In this document: one piece after another, positions 24,477 through 35,559 of the stretch
Layout: every line of letters starts with the position of its first letter
Position numbering within the stretch: position 1 is the first letter of the stretch
NCBI GenBank assembly: GCA_963930645.1
Contig: OZ005653.1
Coordinates: 215,826,684 to 215,890,683 of the forward strand
DNA from: Salticus scenicus
Taxonomy: Eukaryota > Arthropoda > Arachnida > Araneae > Salticidae
Length of the DNA stretch: 64,000 nucleotides
Reading direction: 5' to 3'
Program-made: the position numbers and the translations under genes
Notes under the pieces: generated by a model
Database searches by the model: none
The model's input: only the letters and a program-made list of their open reading frames with translations
Told to the model about the DNA's origin: nothing

Positions 24477-24860
24477 TTAAACTAACTTATGACTTAATTC
24501 ATGAATGCGTGATAAAGCATCTGCAATAGTATTACTGCTTCCTGGCTTATGAGCAATAGTCACTTGATAGCGAGATAGAGCCAATGCCCATCTTTGTAAT
24601 CTGGCGTTCTTAGGAACTGTTTCTGTCAAATATTTTAAAGGGTTATGGTCCGTGTGTAAGATAATAGTGGTTCCATAAGTACACATTTCGAATTTACCTA
24701 ATGCCCATATTACAGCATAAGCTTCCCTTTCAATAGTGCTCCACTTTGATTGAGCAGGGGTCAGTTTTTGGCTTGCGAAAGTTATAGGTTTCAGTTTATT
24801 CTGCTCATCTCTCTGCATTAGACAGGCTCCAATTCCGGTCACTGAAGCATCAGTATCGAT
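24477..24860 (-). pseudogene. RNase H domain of retrotransposon 1
   Basis: Continues the reverse transcriptase frame after an in-frame TAA. It starts with the catalytic IDTDASVTGIGACL, then has the acidic TIEREAYAVIWALGKFE and LHTDHNPLKYL motifs, and ends ADALSRIHELSHKLV. This is the RNase H that removes RNA from the RNA:DNA hybrid. All three acidic positions expected for the domain are visible. It is separated from reverse transcriptase only by the stop at 24861-24863, so the reading frame itself is preserved. Confidence 0.9.
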
Positions 24861-25853
24861 TTAAAAAGGTTTCGACATATCAGGTGTATACAGAGATGTT
24901 ATAGAGCACAAACAATTCTTTAACGAATTAAATGCGCTTTCGGCTTCTTCTGACCATGGAAGGTCGTTTGGCACAGTTTTTTGAGTTAAGTCCGTTAAAG
25001 GTTTTGCTATATTGGCATACCGAGGCACATAGTCTCTGTAATAGTTAAATAATCCTAGGAGTGACTTCAATGTTTTCTTAGTTTTAGGGGCTTTCAAATC
25101 TTTAATAACTGATATCTCGTCCGGATCTGGGTCGTGCTCTCCTGAGCCTACGACATGTCCTAAATATTTTACTTTCGACATCGCAAACGAGCATTTCTGT
25201 AAATTTGCCGAAAAATTCAATTTTTTCAGAGTTTCTAAAATGGATTTAATATGATTAAAATGATCTTCCCAGTTTGAAGAAAATATGATAATATCATCAA
25301 GAAAACTTTCGGCGTAGTCACTATGAGGTCGTAATACTTGATTCATTATTCTTTGGAATGTTGCTGGTGCTCCAGATAACCCAAATGGCATCACCTTCCA
25401 CTGAAACTGACCCTTTGGAGATACAAAACTGGTTAATTCTCGGCTTTGCTCTGCTAAGGGTATTTCCCAATATCCCTTAAGGATATCTAAATTTGTCAAG
25501 TAACGAGCTCCACCAGCTTTAAATCTAAGATTTTCTGAATTCTGCATAGGAAAAGGTTGAATTTTACTAACTGAGTTCAGCTCTCTGTAGTCCACGCAAA
25601 GTCGGACAGTTCCATCTTTCTTGGCTACACATACCAATGGATATGCTATTTCTGCTGAAGAGGGTTTTATCAGGTCTTTTTCCAATAATTCTGCTATCTG
25701 TTTTTCTATATTAGATCTTAATGTTTCTGGAACTTTATAAAGATGAGGTTGTTTCCTCTCTACTCCAGACTTTAACTGGATAACATGTGGAGGAACTTTG
25801 GCTTTCTTTAATTCCCCATCAAATATTGTTAGATATTCTTTAATCAGATTCAA
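24861..25853 (-). pseudogene. Reverse transcriptase of retrotransposon 1
   Basis: The 330-codon open piece includes the PLVCVAKKDGTVRLCVDYRE, LTNLDILKGYWEIPL and PFGLSGAPATFQ motifs. The catalytic FLDD lies near 25290-25302 and KVKYLGHVVGSG follows. These are standard Ty3/gypsy reverse transcriptase blocks and the catalytic aspartates are intact. The frame continues upstream, through a TAA at 26004-26006, to the integrase C-terminal region, so the start used here is just the first ATG after a stop. It ends with a nonsense TAA before RNase H. Order and frame show it was once one polyprotein with integrase. Confidence 0.9.
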
Positions 25854-26108
25854 CAGCTGTTTATGTTGCTTTGCTGATATCGAATTTGATTTTATACCAG
25901 CTTTTAGTTCTTCATCTGTTACTTGCCGTGATTCTACGGGCGCATGTTGTATATCTCCAAACTTTTCATCTGTTTCGTAAATAATTCCTACAGCTCTGAC
26001 AGGTTAAATATATTTACGCAATTTATTTTGATGAAGATGTCGAACACTTCCATCAGGTAGTTTCACATAAAAAGAATGTGGAGACTTCTTTTCTACTATT
26101 TCTCCTGG
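25854..26108 (-). pseudogene. Integrase C-terminal region and linker of retrotransposon 1
   Basis: In the same frame as integrase and reverse transcriptase. It reads PGEIVEKKSPHSFYVKLPDG, then HLHQNKLRKYI, then a TAA stop at 26004-26006, then VRAVGIIYETDEKFGDIQHA. The equivalent linker in element 2 has the same KLRPYV...FGDIHYAPF pattern. Together with the TGA at 26109-26111 it holds two point-nonsense changes. Confidence 0.85.
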
Positions 26109-26918
26109 TCATTTCCATTTTGAACAAAGACGATTTGTTGAATCAGGGATTAACACTACAACTTCATCCCCAACAGAAAATTCGGTATCTTTTGACCGTA
26201 AATTATGATAATGTACATATTTCTGCTGCTGTTCTTGAGCTATGCTATTCGCATACTGTGCCGCGTCTTCTAAACGTTTCCGGAGTTTCAACAGGTAGTC
26301 AGCTACAGATTCTCCAATCCCTTGAGGAAGTACGACTTCATCTTCCCAACTTGATTTGAGGATGGCTAGAGGTCCTACAGGTGGTCGCCCATGAACTAGT
26401 AGGAATGGAGCAACACCCGTTGTAGCGTTAGGCACTTCTCTGTATGCCCATAACAAGAATGGCAACTGTTTATCCCAGCCTCGACCTTGTGAATTAATTG
26501 CATGATGTAGCATGGATTTCATAGTTCCTATCCATCTTTCGACCAAACCATTCGATTGTGGATAACCTGGAGTGGAAAATTTAGGAACACATCCTAATCG
26601 TTTTAAAAACTCTTTTGTCAGCTGTGCGGCAAAATTTCTTCCGTTATCCATTGCAATTACTCGAAGAATTCCAGTTCGTACAAATATTTCTATAAATGCA
26701 TCACAGGCTGCCTTTGCTGTTAAAGACTTCAGAGGTATTGCTTCCGGCCAACGACTATGCTGGTCCATAACGCACAGTACATACTGATGGCCACGTGATG
26801 ACTTTGGCTCTATTCGGCCTAAAATATCGGCATTAACCACTTGAAATGGGAGTTCTGGTCTTCCAACAGCTTCGATAGGTGTTCTATCGTTTACGTTTCC
26901 TTCCTGCGCATTTGACAA
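26109..26918 (-). pseudogene. Integrase core (DDE) of retrotransposon 1
   Basis: Contains PFQVVNADILGRIEP, then AMDNGRNFAAQLTKEFL, then GLVERWIGTMKSML. The catalytic residues are Asp near 26827, Asp near 26647 and Glu near 26539. The D-D spacing is about 60 and the D-E spacing is 35 residues, as in retroviral-type integrases. The zinc-binding half lies in a different frame just upstream, separated by a one-base shift near the GGAAGGAAACG run around 26895-26905. The piece ends at a TGA at 26109-26111 that interrupts the frame running on to reverse transcriptase. Confidence 0.9.
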
Positions 26919-29362
26919 TCATGACACGAAGCACATAATTGTTTAACTTCTTTTGGCATTCCTTCCCACCAGAAATACATTGCAATTCTGTCTCTGGTCT
27001 TTTTAGCTGCCAGATGTCCACCAGTAGGAGTTTCATGAGGTAATTTCAAAATGCCCTTTCTTCTGCTTGCCGGTACGACCAATTGAATATATTTCTGTCC
27101 GCCTACTTTACCCATATGATATAATAAACCTCTTTCAATCCAGTAACCATTTTTATGTTGCCTAGCTTTTTCGAAGCACCTTTTCAATGTAGGACAGGCT
27201 AACTGCTCATCCCTAAACACTTGTGCTTGTGGAACAGGGATATTTTCATTTCTTTCATCCTTACTATCGGTTTCGGTCAATGTCTGTTTAACTACTGAGT
27301 TATTAAAGACTTTGGTTTCTGGATGATGCGACTCGCTGTTGTTTAGCTTTGCCTTTCGAATAGTCTCGTGACTTTCTCCCTCCATACAGAACATACACTT
27401 TTCATTATCTTCTGTGAGTGGAGTACTAATTGCCTCATCCCCAAGATAATTGTCGTTTGAATTATTCTCAGGTACACTGAACAAGGATTGTTCACCGACT
27501 TCATTTATTGTGATTACTTCAACCTCTTCTTCTGAAGAATAGTTTCCGGGAGACCTTCCCTCCACTTTGAACAAGGACGGTTCATTGTTTTCTTCCACTG
27601 GGGTGATATTAACCTCAACCCCTGAATTTCCAGGATTTCTTCCTTTCACATGGAACAAGGATTGTTCATCGACTTCTTTCTTCGGGATATTCACTTTATC
27701 CCCTAAAGAAATGTTTTCGGGAGACCTTCCCTCCACACTGAACAAGGATTGTTCATTAGCTTCTTTTACTGAAGTGATTCCTGTATCATCTCCCAAATAA
27801 GAACGCTTTTGTTCCTTCAACCATTCATATACCCTGGGAGTGATTAAAGCTTCCTCATGCATCCCTTCTACTACTGCAGCATGCACTTGAACATATGGAA
27901 TGATTTCTTCATCTGTATGAAGACTTAGCGGAACTGACACAAGTTGTGCTTCCACTGGATTACCTATAGCAGGTCTCAAAAGAATTTTCCCACTTGACTG
28001 TAAGCGTTCCTCAGGTACAACTGATTTTCGTATTACGGTGATTTCTGCACCACTGTCCACGATGCCTTGAAATTTTTGGCCTCCGATTCCTAAATCCACA
28101 TTCAGAAGATCGCCATCTTTCTCGTTGACTGGAAATTCCCACTCGAAACAAGCGCTATTTAGATTAACACTGACCTTATTAAGGCCCTTACTTTCTTGAC
28201 TCTTTTTGTTTGTTTTCACGTTAGATGTACTTGCTGAATTCAATTTGGGGCAGGATTTTTTCATATGGCCTTCCTTTCCACACAAATAGCAGGAGAATTT
28301 CGGACGAATGTCTCTTTGTTCTTGCTGTGGCTTAGTATAAACCCTTTTCTCATCTCTATTGTTATTTCCGAAATTCGCCCCTTTGGATGGAAAATTCCAA
28401 TTTTCTTTATGAGAAATTTCTTTCGGTTTTTTATTGAAAGTCCTCTTGACATTTTCATAATCATCTAATTTACTGGAAATAATATCAGATGACTTAAACA
28501 ATGACCATTCATCGATGAAATGTTCTTTAATTTCTGGAGGTACTTTCCTTTTAATTTGATCTGTAATAATCAAATCATATAATTCTTCAAATGTGTTAAC
28601 TTCTAATCCCCGAATCCATTCAGTAAAATAGTTTTTCAACTCGTAAGCAAAATCTCTCCATGTGATATCAGCTTTTTTAGTATGCTTAATGAAAAGTTGT
28701 CGAAATCTTTCAGGAGTAAGTTTATATCTCTTTAACAATAACTCTTTTACTTTTCCGTAATCATTCGTGATTTCTTCGTCTTCCCGAGCTATAACTTCCG
28801 CGATTTCGTATGGCAGTAGACCAATGAGATGAGAAACCCAATCATCTCTTTTAATTTCGGCACGTTTTGCCTGCCGCTCAAAAAGAACTAAATACAGACT
28901 AATTTCGCATGTTTTAGGATCAAATTTTTGTAAGATGTTATGTAATTTTACGCGCATTTTCTCAGAAGTTTCATTTGTAATTCCTTTCTTCTCAAGTTCT
29001 ATTCTTGCATTTTCCAAACGCATGTTTTCCAATTCTATTTCTTCTCTTCTTATGCGTTCCTCCATCTCTTCTTTTCTCTTACGTTCCTCTATTTCTTCCC
29101 TTCTTATGCGCTCCTCCATCTCTTCTTTCCTCTTACGTTCCTCTATTTCTTCCCTTCTTATGCGTTCCTCCATCTCTTCTTTCCTCTTCCGTGCTTCAAG
29201 TACGTTCGCTAATGTTTCTTTAACAAATTCTTCATCGTAATTCTTTGAAGCCAAAATAGCATCTCTTAACTCATATAACTTTAAATGTTGAGCTCCTTCC
29301 ACTCCAAGCTCAGTAGCAACTTCTTGCAAATCTTTTTTATTCCCTTTACCCAAAAATGCCAT
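26891..29362 (-). CDS. Gag-protease-integrase zinc-domain polyprotein of retrotransposon 1
   Basis: One 823-codon frame starting MAFLGKGNKKDL. In order: a charged coiled coil made of three 18-residue repeats (about residues 55-110); a capsid-like region with LFERQAKRAEIKRDDWVSHL and LLKRYKLTPERFRQLFIKH; a CCHC zinc knuckle CYLCGKEGHMKKSC (about 357-371); a retropepsin-type protease with catalytic VDSGAEITVI (about 435); a spacer with five degenerate SLF repeats; and the HHCC integrase zinc domain (about 775-819, HETPTGGHL...CASCHDC). Gag and protease share one frame, unlike element 2. The frame runs out at TAA just past the zinc domain because of the one-base shift, so the true product would have continued into the integrase core. 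Confidence 0.88.
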   Translation of the reverse strand: MAFLGKGNKKDLQEVATELGVEGAQHLKLYELRDAILASKNYDEEFVKETLANVLEARKRKEEMEERIRREEIEERKRKEEMEERIRREEIEERKRKEEMEERIRREEIELENMRLENARIELEKKGITNETSEKMRVKLHNILQKFDPKTCEISLYLVLFERQAKRAEIKRDDWVSHLIGLLPYEIAEVIAREDEEITNDYGKVKELLLKRYKLTPERFRQLFIKHTKKADITWRDFAYELKNYFTEWIRGLEVNTFEELYDLIITDQIKRKVPPEIKEHFIDEWSLFKSSDIISSKLDDYENVKRTFNKKPKEISHKENWNFPSKGANFGNNNRDEKRVYTKPQQEQRDIRPKFSCYLCGKEGHMKKSCPKLNSASTSNVKTNKKSQESKGLNKVSVNLNSACFEWEFPVNEKDGDLLNVDLGIGGQKFQGIVDSGAEITVIRKSVVPEERLQSSGKILLRPAIGNPVEAQLVSVPLSLHTDEEIIPYVQVHAAVVEGMHEEALITPRVYEWLKEQKRSYLGDDTGITSVKEANEQSLFSVEGRSPENISLGDKVNIPKKEVDEQSLFHVKGRNPGNSGVEVNITPVEENNEPSLFKVEGRSPGNYSSEEEVEVITINEVGEQSLFSVPENNSNDNYLGDEAISTPLTEDNEKCMFCMEGESHETIRKAKLNNSESHHPETKVFNNSVVKQTLTETDSKDERNENIPVPQAQVFRDEQLACPTLKRCFEKARQHKNGYWIERGLLYHMGKVGGQKYIQLVVPASRRKGILKLPHETPTGGHLAAKKTRDRIAMYFWWEGMPKEVKQLCASCHDCQMRRKET
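29030..29200 (-). repeat. 54-bp in-frame tandem repeat in gag (coiled coil)
   Basis: Three near-identical units encode RKRKEEMEERIRREEIEE, an 18-residue repeat with strong coiled-coil character, near the Gag N terminus. Nucleotide identity between units is very high, indicating recent expansion. Confidence 0.9.
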
Positions 29363-29803
29363 CTTCGGATGGATGAAATCAAATCAAGTTCAAATTTTCC
29401 GTGAATAAAATAAATTTTCTTATATTTATAATCACAAACCCTATTGTTTTCGTTCCTAAGAACGCCAGATTTGACATCTTAGTTCTTATCTTAAACAACA
29501 TTTTCCCCCAAATTAAATAAAATAATCATTAAGTCGGAATGCATACATAAAAGGAGAAAAAAAAATAATATGTACCGAAATAACAAATTAAAAAAAAACA
29601 TGTTTACACAATCAACTCTTTCATTAAATAAATCAGAATATACTTTATTACATAACCAGCTTTCAATAAATTAGAAATAATGTTGCTATAGCAACCTTTA
29701 ATCAAACTTACTTCTAAACAGAAAAAAAAAAAAAACAATTTCCTATTCATTCCTCAAAGTAAAAAAAATAAACAAAACCGGACGTTCACAAGAATAATTC
29801 ACT

Positions 29804-29835
<32 letters not shown>

Positions 29836-30268
29836 GAGATATTTCATTAATATTCCAATAATAATAAAGATAAATCATTATCAACGTCTAACAAATAAAC
29901 AATCATTCAATAAAACATAACAAATAAATCAAAACAGAACTCTCTTTTTTTTTCACAATCTGCTTTAATGAAACATTTATTTATTCTAAATCACGTGATG
30001 AATAAAAAGAACACACAGAAATTAACAACAATGATCTTGAATAGCATAAAAATATATTCTTTTCAACATTCTTTTTACCCTTTTTCCGGCTTTTTAAATA
30101 CAAATAAACAAATATATTTCTATTTTTCATTTTTCAAACACTAGAATTATTATTATTTCAACATTACGAAATATTTAATTTCCATTTACCTATTCTTTAC
30201 CTTGTTGGAATACAAAATCGGAACAAAATATCTAAATGCTTAATCCTAATTATTTAACATAAACTTAT
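29363..30268 (-). other. 5' leader of retrotransposon 1
   Basis: A non-coding, AT-rich leader with a 31-base T-run near 29802-29832. TGGCGTTCTTAGGAACG on the minus strand (about 29467-29451) resembles a primer-binding site but is not next to an LTR end. It may be coincidental. Confidence 0.5.
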
Positions 30269-30322
30269 ACTTTTTAGTTCTTGTTTTGGGATACTCTCGA
30301 AATCAGAGGTGCGGCGTTCACA
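30269..30322 (-). repeat. 5' LTR remnant of retrotransposon 1 (54 bp)
   Basis: Matches 23904-23957 with one mismatch, after which the two sequences are unrelated. On the minus strand it starts TGTGAACGCCGC, as the 3' LTR does. Loss of the rest of the LTR and of a primer-binding site at its end makes this copy incapable of normal transcription and priming. Confidence 0.7.
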
Positions 30323-30557
30323 TTCAGCTATTTTGTCTTCGAAATAAAAACTGTTTTTATCGCTTCATTCCGAAGTTAAGATTCTTCATGCCCCATTTAA
30401 TTTGAAAACATCGAACCTTAGCTTGTTAATATACAAGCAGTTCTGTCCAGTTAGTTTTCAATACAACAAACGTTCAATCAATTTGTCATAAAAAATAATA
30501 TAGATTTGATACCACAATAAACGTTTTGAAGAATTTATCAACTTCAATCATTATTTA

Positions 30558-30889
30558 TTAGGGAGACCAGAAAGTAATGCCGTTCTTTTGCAATAAATTC
30601 AAACAGATAATTTTCTAACAAGTTTTTATTTTTAATCAAATATGTAATTACTCTCGTTATCAAGAATCTTTAAGTATATATTGTGCAAGTTTTCAATGCT
30701 GGATCGATAAAAAATCAATCGATTTTTGAGCAAAATATCTGGAGATTGAATTTTTGATATCATCCCAATATTTAAATTTTTTACCACCTAGAAAATAAAG
30801 AAGTAATCAAAATGAATAGTAATCCGATGTCGCAAACGAGTGTATCAAACGAGTGTGGTAGGTGAGGCAATACCTTCAATCCCAATTCA

Positions 30890-30924
<35 letters not shown>

Positions 30925-31522
30925 GGTTCGTCATATAGTGCAGTGCGGTATTGCATTATTGTTTGGCAGAATACTACCTATTTTCGGTTGACAATCTCTT
31001 GGCAGTTGATTTACTCGATCCAATTATTCACAGGAAAGTTCTGCATTTACAGTTTGTCCAGATTTCAGCACTTCAGCATCAATTATCCAAACGGCAAACA
31101 TACAAAATCTCCTGTTTCTAATGTAACCCTGGCTTAGATGTACTTTATGGTGATTCATTTGAAGAGTTCTACTGCCTTTTGCATTTTGGATTATCATAAA
31201 GGACCCATTTTTAATCTCCAGTGATCAGTGATCAATGAACGATTCTTTCTTGTGCTGCTGAAGCAATAAATTCCATGTTCTCGATCGCTACATATATTTT
31301 CTTTCGGACATATTATGCGAGACCGAAACTTTTGCTATATTTACTTTATCAATTTGCTGCAAATTTTCTTGAAGGGTAGACCAAAGTTTGTTAAGAGAGT
31401 TATACAGTTTCTCTACTATTTGACAAGAATATGCTTCCACTACCGCACTAAACATGTCATTGTCTGAAGTTGTTTGTCTTCCTGAAGGACATGAATCAGG
31501 AAGATCAAAATTATCTAATGCG

Positions 31523-31561
<39 letters not shown>

Positions 31562-31601
31562 AAGAATTTACAAAAGTGTAATGCACTTAATTATACATCG
31601 T

Positions 31602-31636
<35 letters not shown>

Positions 31637-31780
31637 AAGAAAAAAATGTAATATTTCACGAGTAAACAAGTCATTTTAACCTTGAAATGTCTTTGGAACC
31701 AGTTCATACACTCAATAACCTCATAAATGACAATCGAATATCGACATGCGGAAAAAGACATTACTTTCTGTTCCCTCTAA
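30558..31780 (-). mobile_element. mariner transposon, decayed
   Basis: The inverted ends TTAGGGAGACCAGAAAGTAA (left) and TTAGAGGGAACAGAAAGTAA (right, reverse complement) bound 1223 bp, a typical mariner length. Minus-strand pieces in several frames recall the family. They include SGRQTTSDNDMFSAVVEAYS, VSHNMSERKYM, LLQQHKKESFIDH, MNHHKVHLSQGYI, INNNAIPHCTI-like remnants of the QDNARPH motif, and KKFKYWDDIKNSISRYF near the C terminus. Frameshifts and stops are numerous. It lies about 235 bp outside the 5' end of retrotransposon 1. A T-run at 30896-30922 and A-runs at 31529-31557 and 31604-31634 have expanded within it. Confidence 0.8.
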
Positions 31781-32875
31781 TGTAATTTAATTGCGTTGTG
31801 ATATAAAAAATAGTTATAAAAGTTAAAAATGATGCCTAGTTTGTACTTGGTATGAAATCGGTAAGACTCTATTTTTAATACTTAATTTTCAGTCTGCTTT
31901 AAAAAAAAAAAGCAGAAAGTGTTGCTTCATTTTTTTAAATTTACAGAAGGTAACACTTAACGCCAGTAGCTGTACAAGTATAATATGTTTAAATATTTGT
32001 TGGAAATCAAAACAATGTCTAGACTCCAACTTTAACGATGTAAAATGTGTCTTAATAGACATTATGTAGGGGTTTGTGGCGAAGTCAGGGCAGAAAAGTA
32101 TATTTTTTTATGGATGTCTTTTTCTCCCACTAAAAAATAATTTGACAAAAAAAAAAAAAAAAAAAAAAAAAAGTAGAACTATGAGCACAAATTTACATAA
32201 ATGTTTCCACTCGTGTTTTTTCTGTACAAAATATATGTATATATCACTTTGGAAATTATTACATATGTACCTTTATATGATAAAATACACAAATTAAATA
32301 CGTATGAGTAGAAATGTTTAAGATTTTTTACACTAGTAATGTAACTAAAATTTAAGGAAAAATATGAATTACGACAAGTTAAATACAGTAAAATAGATAA
32401 ATTTGAAAAATCTTAGTCTCAAAAGTTTGGAGATAAATAGATTGTAAAATAATAAAATTATGATATACAACTATTTGTGGCTTTTCTATTTAACCTGATA
32501 CTCTCACACGATTTTTGTATTATTCGAGTATCTAAATTTAATTATGCTTTGTTTAAGGAATTCTTAAGATCATCTATAAATAAATAAGATTCTCATTTAT
32601 ACATACATGACGTGTGAAAATCACTCAAACTTCAAAATCCAGTTTCGGTCGTCTTAAATTTCCCCAGTTGATAACAAATATTAATACAGCCTTCTTCTAA
32701 AATTTTCTATGTCTGTTGTAGAATACTTCTTGTCTATTTAAGAATTGAATGGACTCGTTCACATTAAATCCATAAATTTTCAATAACATTTCCTATCTTG
32801 TTTCTTGCTGTGAAAGCACCTGATTCTTTACGTATGCACACAAACATCAAGCAAAAGCATGTGAAAAATCGAGAT

Positions 32876-32916
<41 letters not shown>

Positions 32917-33497
32917 GCTGAATGAATTTTCTTTTTCTATGAACGTTTTCAACATCTCTATGACAAGTAGATTGTGATTTTACTCGATGATGTTTGGCTT
33001 AGGAAGGGGCTTTTAAATAAAAAAAAAATCATATATATCTAAAAAATGAATATTATATGTTTTATGACTACTAAAAATTATCTTATGTTTTCCTCTTTAG
33101 TATTCAACTGCTGGATAAAAATAAGTCAGTTAAAGAATGAATCACGTTAGGCATCGTTATTAAAAACGGTTTAAATATGTTTCCATGAAATTCCATGATA
33201 ATTGGATGTTTATAAAAATAATAATAATAATAATAATTGTATAATTGTTCTAGAACCAGATGATAATTCCATTCTGAATAAATTTGCACTTTCTTTATTA
33301 TCTTTAAAGATGCACAATTCTCAAAGTTTTTCTTTCTCTCTTTCTCTAAATTTAATTTGATTTTCATTATTATTATTTTTTCTATAAGAAGCGCAGTATT
33401 TAAAGTTGTAAACATACTTGTTATATGCTTTTTTTTTTTTTTTTTTTTTTGAAAAAAGGTGCATTATCTATACATTTGAGATGAACAGTATCATATA
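31781..33497. other. Non-coding stretch with homopolymer runs
   Basis: A-run at 32147-32172, T-run at 32880-32912, T-run near 33430-33450. No gene was recognised on either strand. Confidence 0.5.
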
Positions 33498-34800
33498 CAC
33501 CGTGACCAATAAGTTCTCATACAACTTTTGAAGCACGTTAAAAAATTGCACATATGTGTTACTGTAGTTCCATTTTTTTTGCAGGCAATTTAGTGTAAGG
33601 TATAAAGCTACTGCAAGTGTAAATGTTGCACTAATTATAATTTTTCTTTAATTAGGTAGAATGAAGAAATTGAGAGAAATTGTAATAAATAAATTCATCA
33701 AAGAAGAGCAGCCGGTGAAATTTTCAGAGACTTGAATGTCCTGGAGGTGAAGGGAGATTTCATTTACAGAACTATCAGAAGGTATAATAAGACGTTCTCT
33801 GTCGATGTCAGAAAAAGATCTGGCAGACCGAGGTCCGTTTGGACAAAAGAGGCTGTGAAAAGGGTCAGGGAAAGAATACGACGAAACGGACAAAGATCTG
33901 CTAGAGAACTAGCACGAGAGCTGAAAATATCGAAGGGGTCAATGTTAACCACTCTGAAAAAGGACCTTGGGTGCAAGGCTTATAGAAAACGTAGAATTCA
34001 CGGCGTTTTGGAGTCTGCTAAGATAAAAAGGAAGTAAAGGGTGGAAGAAGTTCTTGCTTGGCACGCTGGGGATCAATTTGTCTTTTAAGACGAGAAACTA
34101 TTCATTTTACAGCAAAGTCTCAACCCCAAAAATGACAGAGTATGATCAGTTTCTATTGATAACATCCCTGAGAGCCAACATTATGTTTCGCGTTATCAAA
34201 ATGCTTCGTCTCTGATGGTTTGGACCGCTATTCCCAAAAGAGGAAAACTCCCGTTAGTCTTCATTGATAAGGGGCTAAAAATGAATGCCTAATATTATAA
34301 AACTGGGGTTTTGGCAAACGTTTTACTCGCAGAAGTCCAGAGTATGTATGGGGCGGAATATTTCTGCTTCCAACAAGATGGTGCCCCTTCTCATACCGCA
34401 CGTGTGGTTCAGGAGTGGTGAAGTCAAAATTTAGCTGACTTTTGCCAAAGAACGAATGGCTCCCCAACTCCCCCGATATAAACCCGTTTCATTATTTTGT
34501 GTGGTTATATATGCTCTCCCAACTGAATAGCTATAAAATCACCGATTTGAGCAAATTGAAAAATACAATTCAAAAGATATGGTAGGAAATACCAATGGAA
34601 GCCATGCGTGCCGCATGTCATGGTTTTGAAAAGAGACTTAAGCTCGTTAAGAAACTAAAAGGCAAAATTATTCCAAAGGATTTATTGTAAAGATTGTCAA
34701 TGATTGCTACTTTAATTTGATGCAAAAAGTTTTTGTATGATTTATTTTGTGTTATTGTAATAAAAATTTGAAAGTGTATGAGAACTTATTGGTCACGGTG
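33498..34800 (+). mobile_element. Tc1/mariner-superfamily transposon with intact ends
   Basis: Perfect 26-bp inverted termini (CACCGTGACCAATAAGTTCT followed by CATACA) are flanked by TA on both sides, the signature target duplication. The length is 1303 bp. Between them lies a plus-strand transposase pseudogene. The perfect termini beside a broken gene suggest the ends could still be recognised in trans. Confidence 0.9.
33660..34690 (+). pseudogene. Transposase of the 33.5-34.8 kb element, broken
   Basis: The longest open part (33732-34037) holds a helix-turn-helix region: RKRSGRPRSVWTKEAVKRV, then ARELARELKISKGSM. The catalytic region follows with stops and shifts: the first Asp in DEKLFIL after a stop near 34088, LMVWTAIPKRGKLPLVFIDK, CFQQDGAPSHTARVVQEW for the second, and NSPDINP for the third in another frame. 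The second and third aspartates are about 32 codons apart after indels, so this is a DDD-type Tc1/mariner relative. It cuts and pastes the element at TA sites. At least four nonsense or frameshift lesions are visible. Confidence 0.85.
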
Positions 34801-34802
34801 TA

Positions 34803-35503
34803 TATTTGTCTGATGAGAGTATATGTGAGAATTTGAGCATAGTAATAAAAAAGTATTGGCGATAAAGGAATATATTTTTAATTTTTTATAAAATAAACAG
34901 TTTATCTGACTGGGGTAAATCATACACAAATGAAATATTTTAATTAATTAAATTTCAAATCTAATTATGCTGAATAAATATGCGCCTGGAATCAGATGCC
35001 TTTATTTCTTTTCCGATTTCTGTGATGAGTTTGGATTTATTCATTACACTACATACTTCAGTAAATTAATATTTTAAATTAAGGCGAAACAACAGCATCT
35101 ATTATATAAACAGAGGTAATTTACTACATGTGCATTTATATCACTGCGTATAATTTAAAATTGTAATTGAGGTGAATTCAGTAAATATTTTGAACACAAC
35201 AGTATGGATATCACTTTCTAAATCTGGAATGAATGAATAAAGTTTTCAAGTGTATCAATATTTAGTATTAAAATCTCTAAATGTATTAACATATACAATG
35301 ATGGGGAAATTACTTTACGCATTTAAAATTATAATAGCTATCTACGTAAATTTACTACCATGGAAAATATTATTATAGAGAGAAAAGCATATGATTCTTG
35401 AAGCATTAGAACAGTACAAACTATAATGAAAATGCTAATGGTAACACAGAATTTTCAGGTTACTACCAATTGTGTTAAATAAAATCAAATAATGTTACAC
35501 TTA

Positions 35504-35559
<56 letters not shown>

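Larger units (their letters stand above)
23660..30322 (-). mobile_element. LTR retrotransposon 1, Ty3/gypsy-like with integrase before reverse transcriptase
   Basis: On the minus strand the order is 5' LTR remnant, leader, gag, protease, integrase, reverse transcriptase, RNase H, polypurine tract, 3' LTR. The protein sequences are Ty3/gypsy-like but integrase lies upstream of reverse transcriptase, the Gmr1-type order. The total of about 6.66 kb matches element 2 (6.79 kb). The copy is dead, with one frameshift and three in-frame stops in pol and a 5' LTR reduced to 54 bp. The Gag start (MAFLGKGNKKDL) is homologous to that of element 2 (MAYLGRAKKEDL). No envelope gene follows RNase H. Confidence 0.85.

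Noticed and set aside
28935..29240. Plus-strand open frame of Ser/Phe/Leu repeats
   Set aside because: Antisense shadow of the gag coiled-coil repeat.
29451..29467. Primer-binding site TGGCGTTCTTAGGAACG for element 1
   Set aside because: It is roughly 800 bp from the 5' LTR remnant and next to the gag start; without an adjoining LTR end it is probably chance.
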